A stretch of 51,985 nucleotides of DNA from the NCBI GenBank assembly GCA_001897755.1, contig MKUJ01000018.1, positions 116,704 to 168,688 of the forward strand, in the 5' to 3' direction. Origin of the DNA: Afipia sp. 64-13. GTDB lineage: Bacteria > Pseudomonadota > Alphaproteobacteria > Rhizobiales > Xanthobacteraceae. The notes under the pieces are model-generated. The model did not search any database. It saw only the letters and a list, made by a program, of their open reading frames with translations, and was not told where the DNA came from. The translations under genes and the position numbers were made by a program. Positions 14,747 to 22,409 of this stretch are shown here, piece by piece (within the stretch, counting starts at the first letter, position 1; each line of letters opens with the position of its first letter).

Positions 14747-16966
14747 CTACTGCACCGCCGCGCCGCGCCGCAGGTCGGCCTCGATCAGCAATTGCCGGCT
14801 GCCGCCGAAGCGGGCGCGATAGACCTGCAGATTTTCCATGATGCGCTGGACGTAGTTGCGGGTTTCGGAGAAAGGAATCTTCTCCACCCAGTCCACCGCG
14901 TCGACATTCGGATCGCGCGGATCGCCGTAGCGCTCGATCCATTTGCGCACGCTGCCGCGCCCGGCATTGTAGCCGGCGAAAGTCATGATGTAGGAGCCGC
15001 GATAGTCCTCGATCAGGCCGCCGAGTTCGGCGGCGCCAAGCGTCGCGTTATAGGATGGATCGGATTTCAGCCGTGCGAGATCGAAACTCGCGCCGTATTT
15101 CCTGGTAACGTATTTGCCGGCACCCGGTGTCACCTGCAGCAGCCCGTAGGCCTGTGCCGGTGAGACCACCTTGGGATTGAAGGCGCTTTCCTGCCGCGCG
15201 ATGGCGTAGACGATGGCCTTTTCGACCTGCGGGCCGATGTCCTTGTAGGGCGGAATGCCGCTCACCGGATAGGCGTAGTGATCGAACGGCAGCCCGCGAT
15301 TGAGCGCGGCTTTGCCGATCAGCAGCATGCCGCGCGCGTCGTTATGACGTTGGGTCACCTCGCACAGCGCCGCCAGCGCATCGGGATCGGCATTCTCGCC
15401 CATGTCGGCGAGGATCGGGATCGCCAGTTCCTGCTCTTCGAGCGCGTAGAGCAGATTGAGCGCGCGGACAATCTCGAGCCTCTCGCCGCCGCGCGAACGC
15501 GGAGCTTCATGCAAGGCGAGCTGCGGCAGGCCGAGCTTCGCCCGCGCGAGCTGGCCGTAATAGGAGGTCGATTGCACGGCGGCGGCCTGATAGGCGCGCT
15601 GCGCGTCCTGGTGGCGGCCGGCGGCCTCGGCGGCGCGACCCTGCCAATAGCCGGCGCGCGCCAGCGCCGTGGGGTTGGAGGTGTTGACGCCGATGCGGGC
15701 GAAGTGCTGCGCGGCGGTGTGCGGGTCGTTGAGGAAACGCAGCGCGATCCAGCCGGCGGTGAATTCGCGCTCGGTCTGGTAGATGCCGCGCTCGGGTACG
15801 GCGGAATCGCGCGCGACCAGATAGGCGGTGCGAGGCTCGTTGTTGTCGAGCAGTTTGCGCGCCACCAGGCGGCGCTCGATCCACCATTCATTGGTGTTGA
15901 CGATGCGGGCCGGATCGCGCGGCGCGCTCAGCATCAGCCGTCCGGCTTCGGCGATCTTGTCCTCGCGGCGCAGCAGCTGGATCTTGTTGAAGATGTAGCC
16001 GGGGTCGCCATGCAGATCGTGCGGCACGGCCGCGAGCAGCGCCCTGGCGTTGGACGATTTGTGATCGACCGCGATATGCGCTTTCGCCAGCGTGACATAG
16101 CCCGCGCCGAGGCGCTTGGCGGCGCGTAGCGCGCCGGCATCGTCGCTGCCGTAAAGCATGGTGTCCATGCGGGCCTTGAAGTCGCCGCCGTTCAGCAGCG
16201 CGCCGAACTGCGCCAGCGCCTGTTCCTCGACGTCGCCGGAGAAGGAATCGTTGCGCCAGGCGTCGCGCACGAGGCGTTGCGCGGTGGCGCGATCGCCGCG
16301 GGCGAGCATGGCGCGCGCCAGCATGAATTTGCCCTTGCCCGAGAGCGGCTGCTCGCCGTCGAAGAAGGCGAGCACCGCCGCGTCGTCGCGGCGATCGTCC
16401 CACAGCGCGGCCTCGCCGCGGCGGCGGAAGAAAATCTGGCTCGGCCAGCTCGGATTCTCGCCGATGAAGGCGCGATAGCGGTCGGACGAGGCGCCGTTGT
16501 CGTCGCTGCGCAGGATGACCCATTCCGACAGCTTGCGCGCGATCGGATCGGTGATCGAGGTCTGCAATTCGGTGGCTTCGCGCGGCTTGCGGGCGCGCAC
16601 CAGTTCGATGACCTGCTCGAGCGCCTGCAGATCGGCCCTCGAAGTCGTGGATGTCGCGGCGATGGCGAGCGGAGCGCCGCGCTTTTTCGGCATGACGAGG
16701 GCGCGCGGAGCCACCGGCAGGGCCGGAGACGGCTCGACTGGCGGTTTCGGCGCCAGCGAGGGGACATTGGTCCGCTCGGTCAGTTTCGGATTGGCCGGCA
16801 GTTGCGACAGCGATTCCGCGGTTTTCGGTATCACACTACGTGGAATCGGACGCGGTTTGGGCAGTGGAACGGCCCAGGCCGGCTGCGCCACCAGCGTCAG
16901 CGCCGCGCCGGTGCACAGAACGAATGCGCTCCGGCGCAGGAGGGGTTTCGTGGCAAATCGCGTCAC
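14747..16966 (-). CDS. slt: Soluble lytic murein transglycosylase (Slt70-like)
   Basis: This periplasmic enzyme cleaves the MurNAc-GlcNAc bond of peptidoglycan with formation of 1,6-anhydro ends. The 739-residue protein has a signal peptide ending AQPAWA, a proline-rich linker (VPLPKPRPIP), a long helical superhelix domain, and a C-terminal SLT domain. In that domain ARQESAFNPKVVSPAQAYGLLQVTP carries the catalytic Glu (about E593), followed by the conserved AGYNAG motif and a SETRNYVQRIMENL tail. The GTG at 16966 is preferred (AAGG upstream); an in-frame TTG at 16993 would add nine residues. It is divergent from dapA. Confidence 0.93.
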   Translation of the reverse strand: MTRFATKPLLRRSAFVLCTGAALTLVAQPAWAVPLPKPRPIPRSVIPKTAESLSQLPANPKLTERTNVPSLAPKPPVEPSPALPVAPRALVMPKKRGAPLAIAATSTTSRADLQALEQVIELVRARKPREATELQTSITDPIARKLSEWVILRSDDNGASSDRYRAFIGENPSWPSQIFFRRRGEAALWDDRRDDAAVLAFFDGEQPLSGKGKFMLARAMLARGDRATAQRLVRDAWRNDSFSGDVEEQALAQFGALLNGGDFKARMDTMLYGSDDAGALRAAKRLGAGYVTLAKAHIAVDHKSSNARALLAAVPHDLHGDPGYIFNKIQLLRREDKIAEAGRLMLSAPRDPARIVNTNEWWIERRLVARKLLDNNEPRTAYLVARDSAVPERGIYQTEREFTAGWIALRFLNDPHTAAQHFARIGVNTSNPTALARAGYWQGRAAEAAGRHQDAQRAYQAAAVQSTSYYGQLARAKLGLPQLALHEAPRSRGGERLEIVRALNLLYALEEQELAIPILADMGENADPDALAALCEVTQRHNDARGMLLIGKAALNRGLPFDHYAYPVSGIPPYKDIGPQVEKAIVYAIARQESAFNPKVVSPAQAYGLLQVTPGAGKYVTRKYGASFDLARLKSDPSYNATLGAAELGGLIEDYRGSYIMTFAGYNAGRGSVRKWIERYGDPRDPNVDAVDWVEKIPFSETRNYVQRIMENLQVYRARFGGSRQLLIEADLRRGAAVQ

Positions 16967-17262
16967 GGCGCACCTTCGCAGCGAATCAAGCAATGGCCTT
17001 CGATGTCCTGTCTATTTCATTGAATCTGTGGACCAAACGAAAAATGTGCTAATTTGGCGTTTCTACTGCGTCACCGCGGCGAAATCGCGGCCCGATCCTG
17101 TCCGCGATGGAACAGGGCTCGGGGACGGCGCGGCGGGGACCAGGTCCGTGCCGCTCGCTCTTTCATCGGGGCGCAGGACCCGTTATCAATTCGAACCGCC
17201 TGTGCGGAACCGGCAGCGATGCCGACCCATGATGGCGGACCTTTCGCGTTCGGAGCAAGATC

Positions 17263-18153
17263 ATGACAGCCAAGACCAATTTCCGCGGATCCTTTACGGC
17301 GCTGGTCACGCCGTTCAAAAACGGCGGGCTCGACGAGGCCGCGTTCCGCGGACTGGTGGACTGGCAGATCGCGGAAGGCACCAACGGCCTGGTTCCGGTC
17401 GGCACCACCGGCGAGAGCCCGACGGTGAGCCATGACGAGCACAAGCGCATCGTGGAATGGTGCATCGACGAGGCCAGGGGCCGGGTGCCGGTGATCGCGG
17501 GCGCGGGGTCGAACTCGACCCGCGAGGCGATCGAGCTTGCCCAGCACGCCGAGAAGGCGGGCGCGGCGGCGGTCCTGGTGGTGACGCCTTATTACAACAA
17601 GCCCACCCAGGAAGGCCTCTATCAGCACTACAAGGCTGTGAACGATGCGATCGGGATTCCGATCATCATCTACAACATCCCGGGCCGCTCCATCGTCGAC
17701 ATGTCGACCGAGACCATGACGCGGCTGTTCGAGCTGAAGAACATCGCCGGCGTGAAGGATGCGACCGCCAATCTCGCGCGCGTGTCGCAGCAGCGCGGGG
17801 CGATGGGCGAGGACTTCAACCAGCTCTCCGGCGAGGACATCACCGCGCTCGGCTACATGGCCCATGGCGGCCATGGCTGTATCTCGGTGACGTCGAACGT
17901 CGCGCCGCGTCTGTGCGCCGATTTCCAGGCGGCGTGCCTCCGTGGCGATTACGCGACCGCGCTGAAGATCCAGGACAAGCTGACGCCGCTGCACATCAAC
18001 CTGTTCATCGAGTCGAATCCGGCGCCGGTGAAGTATGCGCTGTCGCTGCTCGGCAAGATGGACGACACCCTGCGCCTGCCGATGGTGCCGGTGAGCGATG
18101 CCACCAAGAAGGCGGTGCGCGGCGCGATGGTGCATGCAGGTCTGATCAACTGA
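17263..18153 (+). CDS. dapA: 4-hydroxy-tetrahydrodipicolinate synthase
   Basis: DapA condenses pyruvate with aspartate semialdehyde in the first step of diaminopimelate/lysine synthesis. The 296-residue TIM-barrel protein has the Schiff-base Lys at about K165 (IAGVKDAT), the catalytic Tyr at about Y137 (IIYNIPGR, with R142 for substrate carboxylate binding), the pyruvate-binding GTTGES motif and the [14 protein letters not shown] segment. It heads a plus-strand run dapA-mscL-smpB with a 25-base gap to mscL. Being beside slt places two peptidoglycan-related genes back to back. Confidence 0.97.
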   Translation: MTAKTNFRGSFTALVTPFKNGGLDEAAFRGLVDWQIAEGTNGLVPVGTTGESPTVSHDEHKRIVEWCIDEARGRVPVIAGAGSNSTREAIELAQHAEKAGAAAVLVVTPYYNKPTQEGLYQHYKAVNDAIGIPIIIYNIPGRSIVDMSTETMTRLFELKNIAGVKDATANLARVSQQRGAMGEDFNQLSGEDITALGYMAHGGHGCISVTSNVAPRLCADFQAACLRGDYATALKIQDKLTPLHINLFIESNPAPVKYALSLLGKMDDTLRLPMVPVSDATKKAVRGAMVHAGLIN

Positions 18154-18178
18154 TCCTGAAATCTGGAGGAGGCTGCCA

Positions 18179-18595
18179 ATGCTGAAGGAATTCCGCGAGT
18201 TTGCGATGAAGGGCAATGTCGTCGACCTCGCCGTCGGCGTTATCATCGGCGCGGCCTTCGGCGCGATCGTCTCCTCCATGGTCGGCGATATCATCATGCC
18301 GATCGTCGGCGCGATCACCGGCGGACTCGATTTCTCGAACTACTTCACCGGCCTGTCGAAGTCGGTGACCGCGACCAACCTCGCCGACGCCAAGAAGCAG
18401 GGCGCGGTGCTGGCATGGGGCAACTTCCTCACGGTCACCCTGAACTTCCTGATCGTCGCCTTCGTGCTGTTCATCGTCATCCGCGTCATCAACAAGTTGA
18501 AGCGCACCGAGGAGGCCAAGCCGGCCGAAGCCCCGGCGCCGACGCGGGACCAGGAACTGCTCACGGAAATCCGTGATCTGCTGAAGAGCAAGTAA
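18179..18595 (+). CDS. mscL: Large-conductance mechanosensitive channel MscL
   Basis: This homopentameric inner-membrane channel opens under high membrane tension to release solutes on hypo-osmotic shock. The 138-residue protein starts with the family signature [27 protein letters not shown] (N-terminal helix and TM1 pore with the small-residue constriction) and has TM2 at [19 protein letters not shown], followed by the charged cytoplasmic bundle. The length is typical. A GGAGG lies just before the ATG. It is 25 bases after dapA and 26 bases before smpB. Confidence 0.96.
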   Translation: MLKEFREFAMKGNVVDLAVGVIIGAAFGAIVSSMVGDIIMPIVGAITGGLDFSNYFTGLSKSVTATNLADAKKQGAVLAWGNFLTVTLNFLIVAFVLFIVIRVINKLKRTEEAKPAEAPAPTRDQELLTEIRDLLKSK

Positions 18596-18621
18596 GCCGG
18601 CTTGCCGGCGGCGTAGCGACG

Positions 18622-19095
18622 ATGGCTGAAAAGAACGAACGTCCGATCAAGGTCGTTGCGGAGAACCGCAAGGCGCGATTCAACTATGCCATCGAGGATA
18701 CGCTCGAGGCAGGCGTCGCGCTGACCGGCACCGAGGTCAAGTCGGCGCGCACCGGCAAGACCAACATCGCCGAGTCCTACGCGGATGCGAAGGGCGGCGA
18801 GATCTGGCTGGTCAATGCGAACATCCCGGAATATCTGCAGGCCAACCGCTTCAATCACGAGCCGCGCCGGCCGCGCAAGCTGCTGCTGCATCGCAAGCAG
18901 ATCAACAAGCTGATCGGCTCGATCGAGCGCGAGGGCATGACGCTCATTCCGCTCAAGATGTATTTCAACGAGCACGGCAAGATCAAACTTCAGCTCGCTC
19001 TGGCCAAGGGCAAGAAGATGCACGACAAGCGGGAAACCGAGAAGAAGCGCGACTGGGCGCGCGAGAAAGGCCGCCTGTTGCGGGCGAGAGGGTAG
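18622..19095 (+). CDS. smpB: SsrA-binding protein SmpB
   Basis: SmpB binds tmRNA and delivers it to stalled ribosomes for trans-translation. The 157-residue protein has the OB-fold motifs [31 protein letters not shown] and NANIPEY, and a basic C-terminal tail ([27 protein letters not shown]) that enters the mRNA channel. The length and tail match the family. The tmRNA gene itself is not in the window. Its stop is followed by a family A repeat, which may act as transcript end. Confidence 0.96.
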   Translation: MAEKNERPIKVVAENRKARFNYAIEDTLEAGVALTGTEVKSARTGKTNIAESYADAKGGEIWLVNANIPEYLQANRFNHEPRRPRKLLLHRKQINKLIGSIEREGMTLIPLKMYFNEHGKIKLQLALAKGKKMHDKRETEKKRDWAREKGRLLRARG

Positions 19096-19114
19096 AGCGG
19101 GACGTTGAATGTAG

Positions 19115-19231
19115 CGTCATTGCGAGGAACGAAGTGACAAAGCAATCCAGGGAAAGAGTCAGCAAGACGGGATTGCTTCGCGGAGCCTGTCATCGGGCCG
19201 GCGAAGCCGTGCCCGTTGGCTCGCGATGACG
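19115..19231. repeat. Intergenic palindromic repeat, family A
   Basis: CGTCATTGCGAG (19115-19126) and CTCGCGATGACG (19220-19231) are inverted ends with one mismatch. The interior shares AAGCAATCCAG and CGGAGCCTGTCATCG with the copy at 13226-13350. It lies between smpB and the peroxiredoxin gene. Confidence 0.78.
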
Positions 19232-19268
19232 ATTAAATTCATTCTCTTCCGCGCCAGGAGAACAGGGT

Positions 19269-19847
19269 ATGAATCAGCCGAATTTGCAGGGCGTTGACTG
19301 GAGCAGGATTCCCGCGCCGACCGACGACGGGGCGGCGGCGCATCTGGTCGGCACGGCGATCCCGCCGGTGGCGCTGACGGCGACCGACGGCACCTCGGTG
19401 ACACTGGCGACGGTGCCCGGCCGCGTCGTGCTGTTCGCCTATCCGCGCACCGGCGAGCCCGGCAAGATCGGATTGACCGAGGACTGGGACGAGATCCCCG
19501 GCGCGCGGGGCTGCACGCCGCAGACCTGTTCGTTCCGCGACCTGATCGGCGAGTTGAAAGCGGCGGGCGCGAGCCGGGTGTTCGGGCTCTCGACGCAGGA
19601 CACCGACTATCAGCGGGAAATGGTCGGGCGGCTGCATGTGCCGTTTCCAATTCTGTCCGACAGCGATCTGGCGCTGACGCGCGCGCTTAATCTGCCGACC
19701 ATGACGGTGGCGGGCCAGAGCCTGCTCAAGCGTCTGGCGCTGATCATCGACGACGCCCGGATCACCCACGTGTTCTATCCGGTGTTTCCGCCGGATCGCA
19801 ACGCGGGCGACGTGCTGGCGTGGCTGAAGGCCAACCCGGCTGGGTAG
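19269..19847 (+). CDS. Peroxiredoxin (AhpC/TSA-Bcp-like), variant active-site loop
   Basis: This 192-residue thioredoxin-fold peroxidase would reduce peroxides through an active-site Cys. The core pattern is VVLFAYPRTGEPGK, then GCTPQTCSFRDLIGELKAAGASRVFGLSTQD, matching YP-x-TPGCTxExCxFRD with about 18 extra residues inserted between the YP strand and the GCT(P)xxC helix. The peroxidatic Cys is the first of GCTPQTC, and the second Cys five residues later is the usual Bcp-type resolving position. RALIIDD-like strand RLALIIDDARITHVFYPVFPPDRN ends the fold. No signal peptide is seen. It is a single gene between two repeats. Confidence 0.85.
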   Translation: MNQPNLQGVDWSRIPAPTDDGAAAHLVGTAIPPVALTATDGTSVTLATVPGRVVLFAYPRTGEPGKIGLTEDWDEIPGARGCTPQTCSFRDLIGELKAAGASRVFGLSTQDTDYQREMVGRLHVPFPILSDSDLALTRALNLPTMTVAGQSLLKRLALIIDDARITHVFYPVFPPDRNAGDVLAWLKANPAG

Positions 19848-19862
19848 ATCTGCATAAAGCCG

Positions 19863-19996
19863 CGTCGTCCCGGCGCAAGCCGGGACCCATCATCCCGGTC
19901 GATGCGATTGAGTGAGGATGTTCAGCGAGTCTCTCAGAAATCCGGTGGTTATGGATCCCGGCTTGCGCTTCGCTTTGCTCGCTTGCCGGAACGACT
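19863..19996. repeat. Intergenic palindromic repeat, family B
   Basis: The left end CGTCGTCCCGGC (19863-19874) pairs with GCCGGAACGACT (19985-19996) with two mismatches. Inside are the inverted GCAAGCCGGGACCCAT and ATGGATCCCGGCTTGC segments, so the whole element can fold into a long stem. It separates the convergent peroxiredoxin and uracil-DNA glycosylase genes. Confidence 0.78.
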
Positions 19997-20037
19997 CGTG
20001 ATCATCGAGCCGGCCACGCCAGACCGCTTCATCCGCT

Positions 20038-20769
20038 CTAGCTATCCAGATAGGCCCTGACGCTGGCGAACACCGACCGGAACATCTCGTTGGTGAGCAC
20101 GCCGGTGTTGGTGTTGTAGCGCGAGCAGTGATAGCTGTCGAAAAGCCGGATGCGGCCGGCCTGGAATTGCGCGCCATGGCCGAACGGCGCTTCGCGGGCG
20201 CGCACATCGAGGGCCTTCAGCGTGGTGTCGTGCGAGACGCGGCCGAGCATGACGATGGCGCGCAGCTTCGGCATGTCGGCGATGGTCGCGGCGAGGAACG
20301 AGCGGCAGGTGTTGATCTCGATCGGCAGCGGCTTGTTCTGCGGCGGCACGCAGCGCACGCCGTTGCTGACGCGGCAGTCGATCAGCGTCAGGCCGTCGTC
20401 CGGCTGCGCCCGATAGTCGCCGCGCGCAAAGCCGTAAGTCCCCAGCGTCGCGAACAACAGGTCGCCGGCGAAGTCGCCGGTGAAAGGCCGCCCGGTACGG
20501 TTGGCACCCTGTAGTCCCGGTGCAAGTCCGATGACGAGCAGGCGCGCGTCGCGTGGCCCGAAGGTCGGCACCGGCGCGTTGAACCAGTCCGGATGCTGGG
20601 TCCGGTTGAGGCTGCGGAATTCCACCAGGCGCGGGCACAGCGGACAGTCGCGGCCGGGCTCGGCGTCGGGGTGGAGCGAATCGGAGAGGATCAGGCTGGA
20701 AGGAGAGGGGCCGGCGCCCGAGCGCCGGCTCTGCTTCGTCAGATCGTCAGTCGTCGAAATCTTCGTCAT
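20038..20769 (-). CDS. Uracil-DNA glycosylase, family 5-like (UdgB type)
   Basis: This base-excision repair glycosylase would remove uracil (and in this family also some other deaminated bases) from DNA. The 243-residue protein has the motif GLAPGLQGANRTGRPFTGD typical of family 5, four cysteines placed for an Fe-S cluster (CPLC near 42-45 and CRVSNGVRC further on), and YHCSRYNTNTG as the motif-2 equivalent. The classical HPSPLN sequence is altered to HCSRYN. Motif 1 has no catalytic Asp/Glu, as in UdgB. Its start overlaps the end of the upstream NYN gene by 23 bases, so the two are likely co-expressed. Confidence 0.87.
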   Translation of the reverse strand: MTKISTTDDLTKQSRRSGAGPSPSSLILSDSLHPDAEPGRDCPLCPRLVEFRSLNRTQHPDWFNAPVPTFGPRDARLLVIGLAPGLQGANRTGRPFTGDFAGDLLFATLGTYGFARGDYRAQPDDGLTLIDCRVSNGVRCVPPQNKPLPIEINTCRSFLAATIADMPKLRAIVMLGRVSHDTTLKALDVRAREAPFGHGAQFQAGRIRLFDSYHCSRYNTNTGVLTNEMFRSVFASVRAYLDS

Positions 20770-21379
20770 TCACGCTCGGTGCAATCGTGCTCGCGCTACG
20801 CTGCAGGAATTGCGGCGTATGCTGGCGTGGCTCGCGCGGGGCCGGGCGTTCGCCCGGATCGCGGCCGAGCTTGGATTGTAGCTGCACCAGATCGGTAAAG
20901 ACATCCGCCTGACGGCGCAATTCGTCGGCGATCATCGGCGGCTGGCTGGAGATGGTGGACACTACGGTGACGCGCACGCCGCGGCGCTGCACCGCCTCGA
21001 CCAGAGAGCGGAAGTCGCCGTCGCCGGAAAACAGCACCATCTGGTCGATATGCTCGGCGAGTTCCATGGCATCGACCGCGAGTTCGATATCCATGTTGCC
21101 TTTCACCTTGCGGCGGCCGCTGGCGTCGATGAATTCCTTCGTCGCCTTGGTGACCACGGTGTAGCCGTTGTAGTCGAGCCAGTCGATCAGAGGCCGGATC
21201 GAGGAATACTCCTGATCCTCGATGATGGCGGTATAGTAGAACGCACGAACCAAGGTGCCCCGGCTCTGAAACTCGAGCAGCAGGCGCTTGTAGTCGATAT
21301 CAAAGCCCAGAGTTTTTGCGGTGGCGTAGAGATTTGCTCCGTCGATGAAAAGAGCGATCTTGTTGGAAGCAGCAGCCAT
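20747..21379 (-). CDS. NYN-domain (LabA/DUF88-type) predicted RNase
   Basis: NYN domains are PIN-like nucleases. This 210-residue protein has the full set of acidic residues: D13 (with N16) in FIDGANLY, D97 and D103 in KGNMDIELAVDAME, and D120 and D122 in FSGDGDFRSLV. Those suggest an active metal-dependent RNase. The C-terminal 40 residues are low-complexity and Pro/Arg-rich, ending in an acidic NDEDFDD. It overlaps udg by 23 bases downstream and is divergent from rpoZ; the shared 374-base region may control both. The RNA target is unknown. Confidence 0.9.
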   Translation of the reverse strand: MAAASNKIALFIDGANLYATAKTLGFDIDYKRLLLEFQSRGTLVRAFYYTAIIEDQEYSSIRPLIDWLDYNGYTVVTKATKEFIDASGRRKVKGNMDIELAVDAMELAEHIDQMVLFSGDGDFRSLVEAVQRRGVRVTVVSTISSQPPMIADELRRQADVFTDLVQLQSKLGRDPGERPAPREPRQHTPQFLQRSASTIAPSVNDEDFDD

Positions 21380-21753
21380 CTTGTCTCTTCTTGTTTGTTG
21401 TTGACGTTTTTGGGGGGCGAAACGGACCCCCGCGTACTGATCAAAAAAGGCGACCCTGGCGGCCGTGCGATACGCCGTCCGCCCTGAACGCTCGATAACC
21501 TAGTTCGAAAAAGGTATTCGGATCATGCTTTGAAAAGGTATCCTGATCAAGCAATGAAGCGATTTCTTGTCCATTGGACGCTTTGCCGCCTGCCTGCCAT
21601 TCCCCCGCGGGGGTTGCAAAATAGGAGTACAAAACCTAGTTTCCGGCTGGAATTCGCCTTCGGGTATAGGAAATTCGTTGCGATTCTCGGGCAACCCCCT
21701 ATACCAAGCGCGCATCTCGAAACATTTGAGCTAACTTAAACGGAGCGGCTGCC
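21380..21753. other. Divergent regulatory region between the NYN gene and rpoZ
   Basis: No gene is seen. It contains two tandem copies of a roughly 24-base unit (21508-21556), and the pair GGTATAGG (21663-21670) / CCTATACC (21698-21705), which could form a stem in the rpoZ leader. A second complementary pair, GGGGGTTGC near 21609 and GCAACCCCC near 21691, could compete with it. ACGGAGCGGCTGCC precedes the rpoZ ATG. Confidence 0.5.
21508..21556. repeat. Tandem 24-base direct repeat upstream of rpoZ
   Basis: AAAAGGTATTCGGATCATGC is followed 24 bases later by AAAAGGTATCCTGATCAAGC. The matching cores AAAGGTAT and GATCA(T/A)GC recur with the same spacing. This could be a paired operator or a local duplication. 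Confidence 0.55.
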
Positions 21754-22146
21754 ATGGCGCGCGTGACTGTCGAAGACTGCATTGACAAGGTCGACAATCG
21801 ATTCGACCTCGTTCTGCTCGCGGCGCATCGGGCACGGATGATCTCCTCCGGTTCCCAGATCACGGTCGATCGCGATAACGACAAGAATCCGGTGGTTTCG
21901 CTGCGCGAGATCGCCGAGACCACCATTTCTCCGGAAGATCTGCGCGAGGAACTGGTGCATTCGTTGCAGAAGTTCGTCGAAGTGGACGAGCCGGAACCGG
22001 ATACGATCCCGCTGATCGGTTCCACCGGCGCCAGCGTCGACGCCGACGACACCGAGGTTGCGGTCGAGCGCATGACCGAGGAAGAACTGCTGAAGGGTCT
22101 GGAAGGTCTTGCTCCGCCGGAAGAGCAGCCCGAGGAAGACGAATAA
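21754..22146 (+). CDS. rpoZ: DNA-directed RNA polymerase subunit omega
   Basis: Omega helps RNA polymerase assembly through the beta-prime subunit and forms part of one ppGpp-binding site in proteobacteria. The 130-residue protein has the family start [30 protein letters not shown], then the [17 protein letters not shown] segment, and an acidic C-terminal tail with EPEEDE-like clusters, common in alphaproteobacteria. It precedes the rsh gene, as in many genomes, but an intrinsic terminator stands between them. Confidence 0.96.
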   Translation: MARVTVEDCIDKVDNRFDLVLLAAHRARMISSGSQITVDRDNDKNPVVSLREIAETTISPEDLREELVHSLQKFVEVDEPEPDTIPLIGSTGASVDADDTEVAVERMTEEELLKGLEGLAPPEEQPEEDE

Positions 22147-22219
22147 GCGGTCTGGCGCTGTGGCGCGCCGGATGGCGCGCCAGCCATTCGTGCCAGCCAA
22201 TATCGGCCGATCGGAAAGG

Positions 22220-22251
22220 GGCTCGAACTCAGGTTCGGGCCTTTATCTTTT
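22220..22251 (+). terminator. Intrinsic terminator after rpoZ
   Basis: GGCTCGAAC-TCAG-GTTCGGGCC is a 9-bp stem with one G-T pair, followed by TTTATCTTTT. It lies 74 bases after the rpoZ stop, so rpoZ and rsh probably have at least partly separate transcripts. Confidence 0.88.
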
Positions 22252-22409
22252 GAGCGATCGCCTGACGTTCTCTTGGGGGCCGACCGGTCGCGGCCTATAC
22301 CCGGCGTTCACTATGTTTTTTCAAGCGATTCCTTGCGGTCACTGATTTTCGCAGTGATATTGTGCAGGACGTTTCATTTCTTGGGTTTGTCTGTTCGAGG
22401 CCGTTCTGA

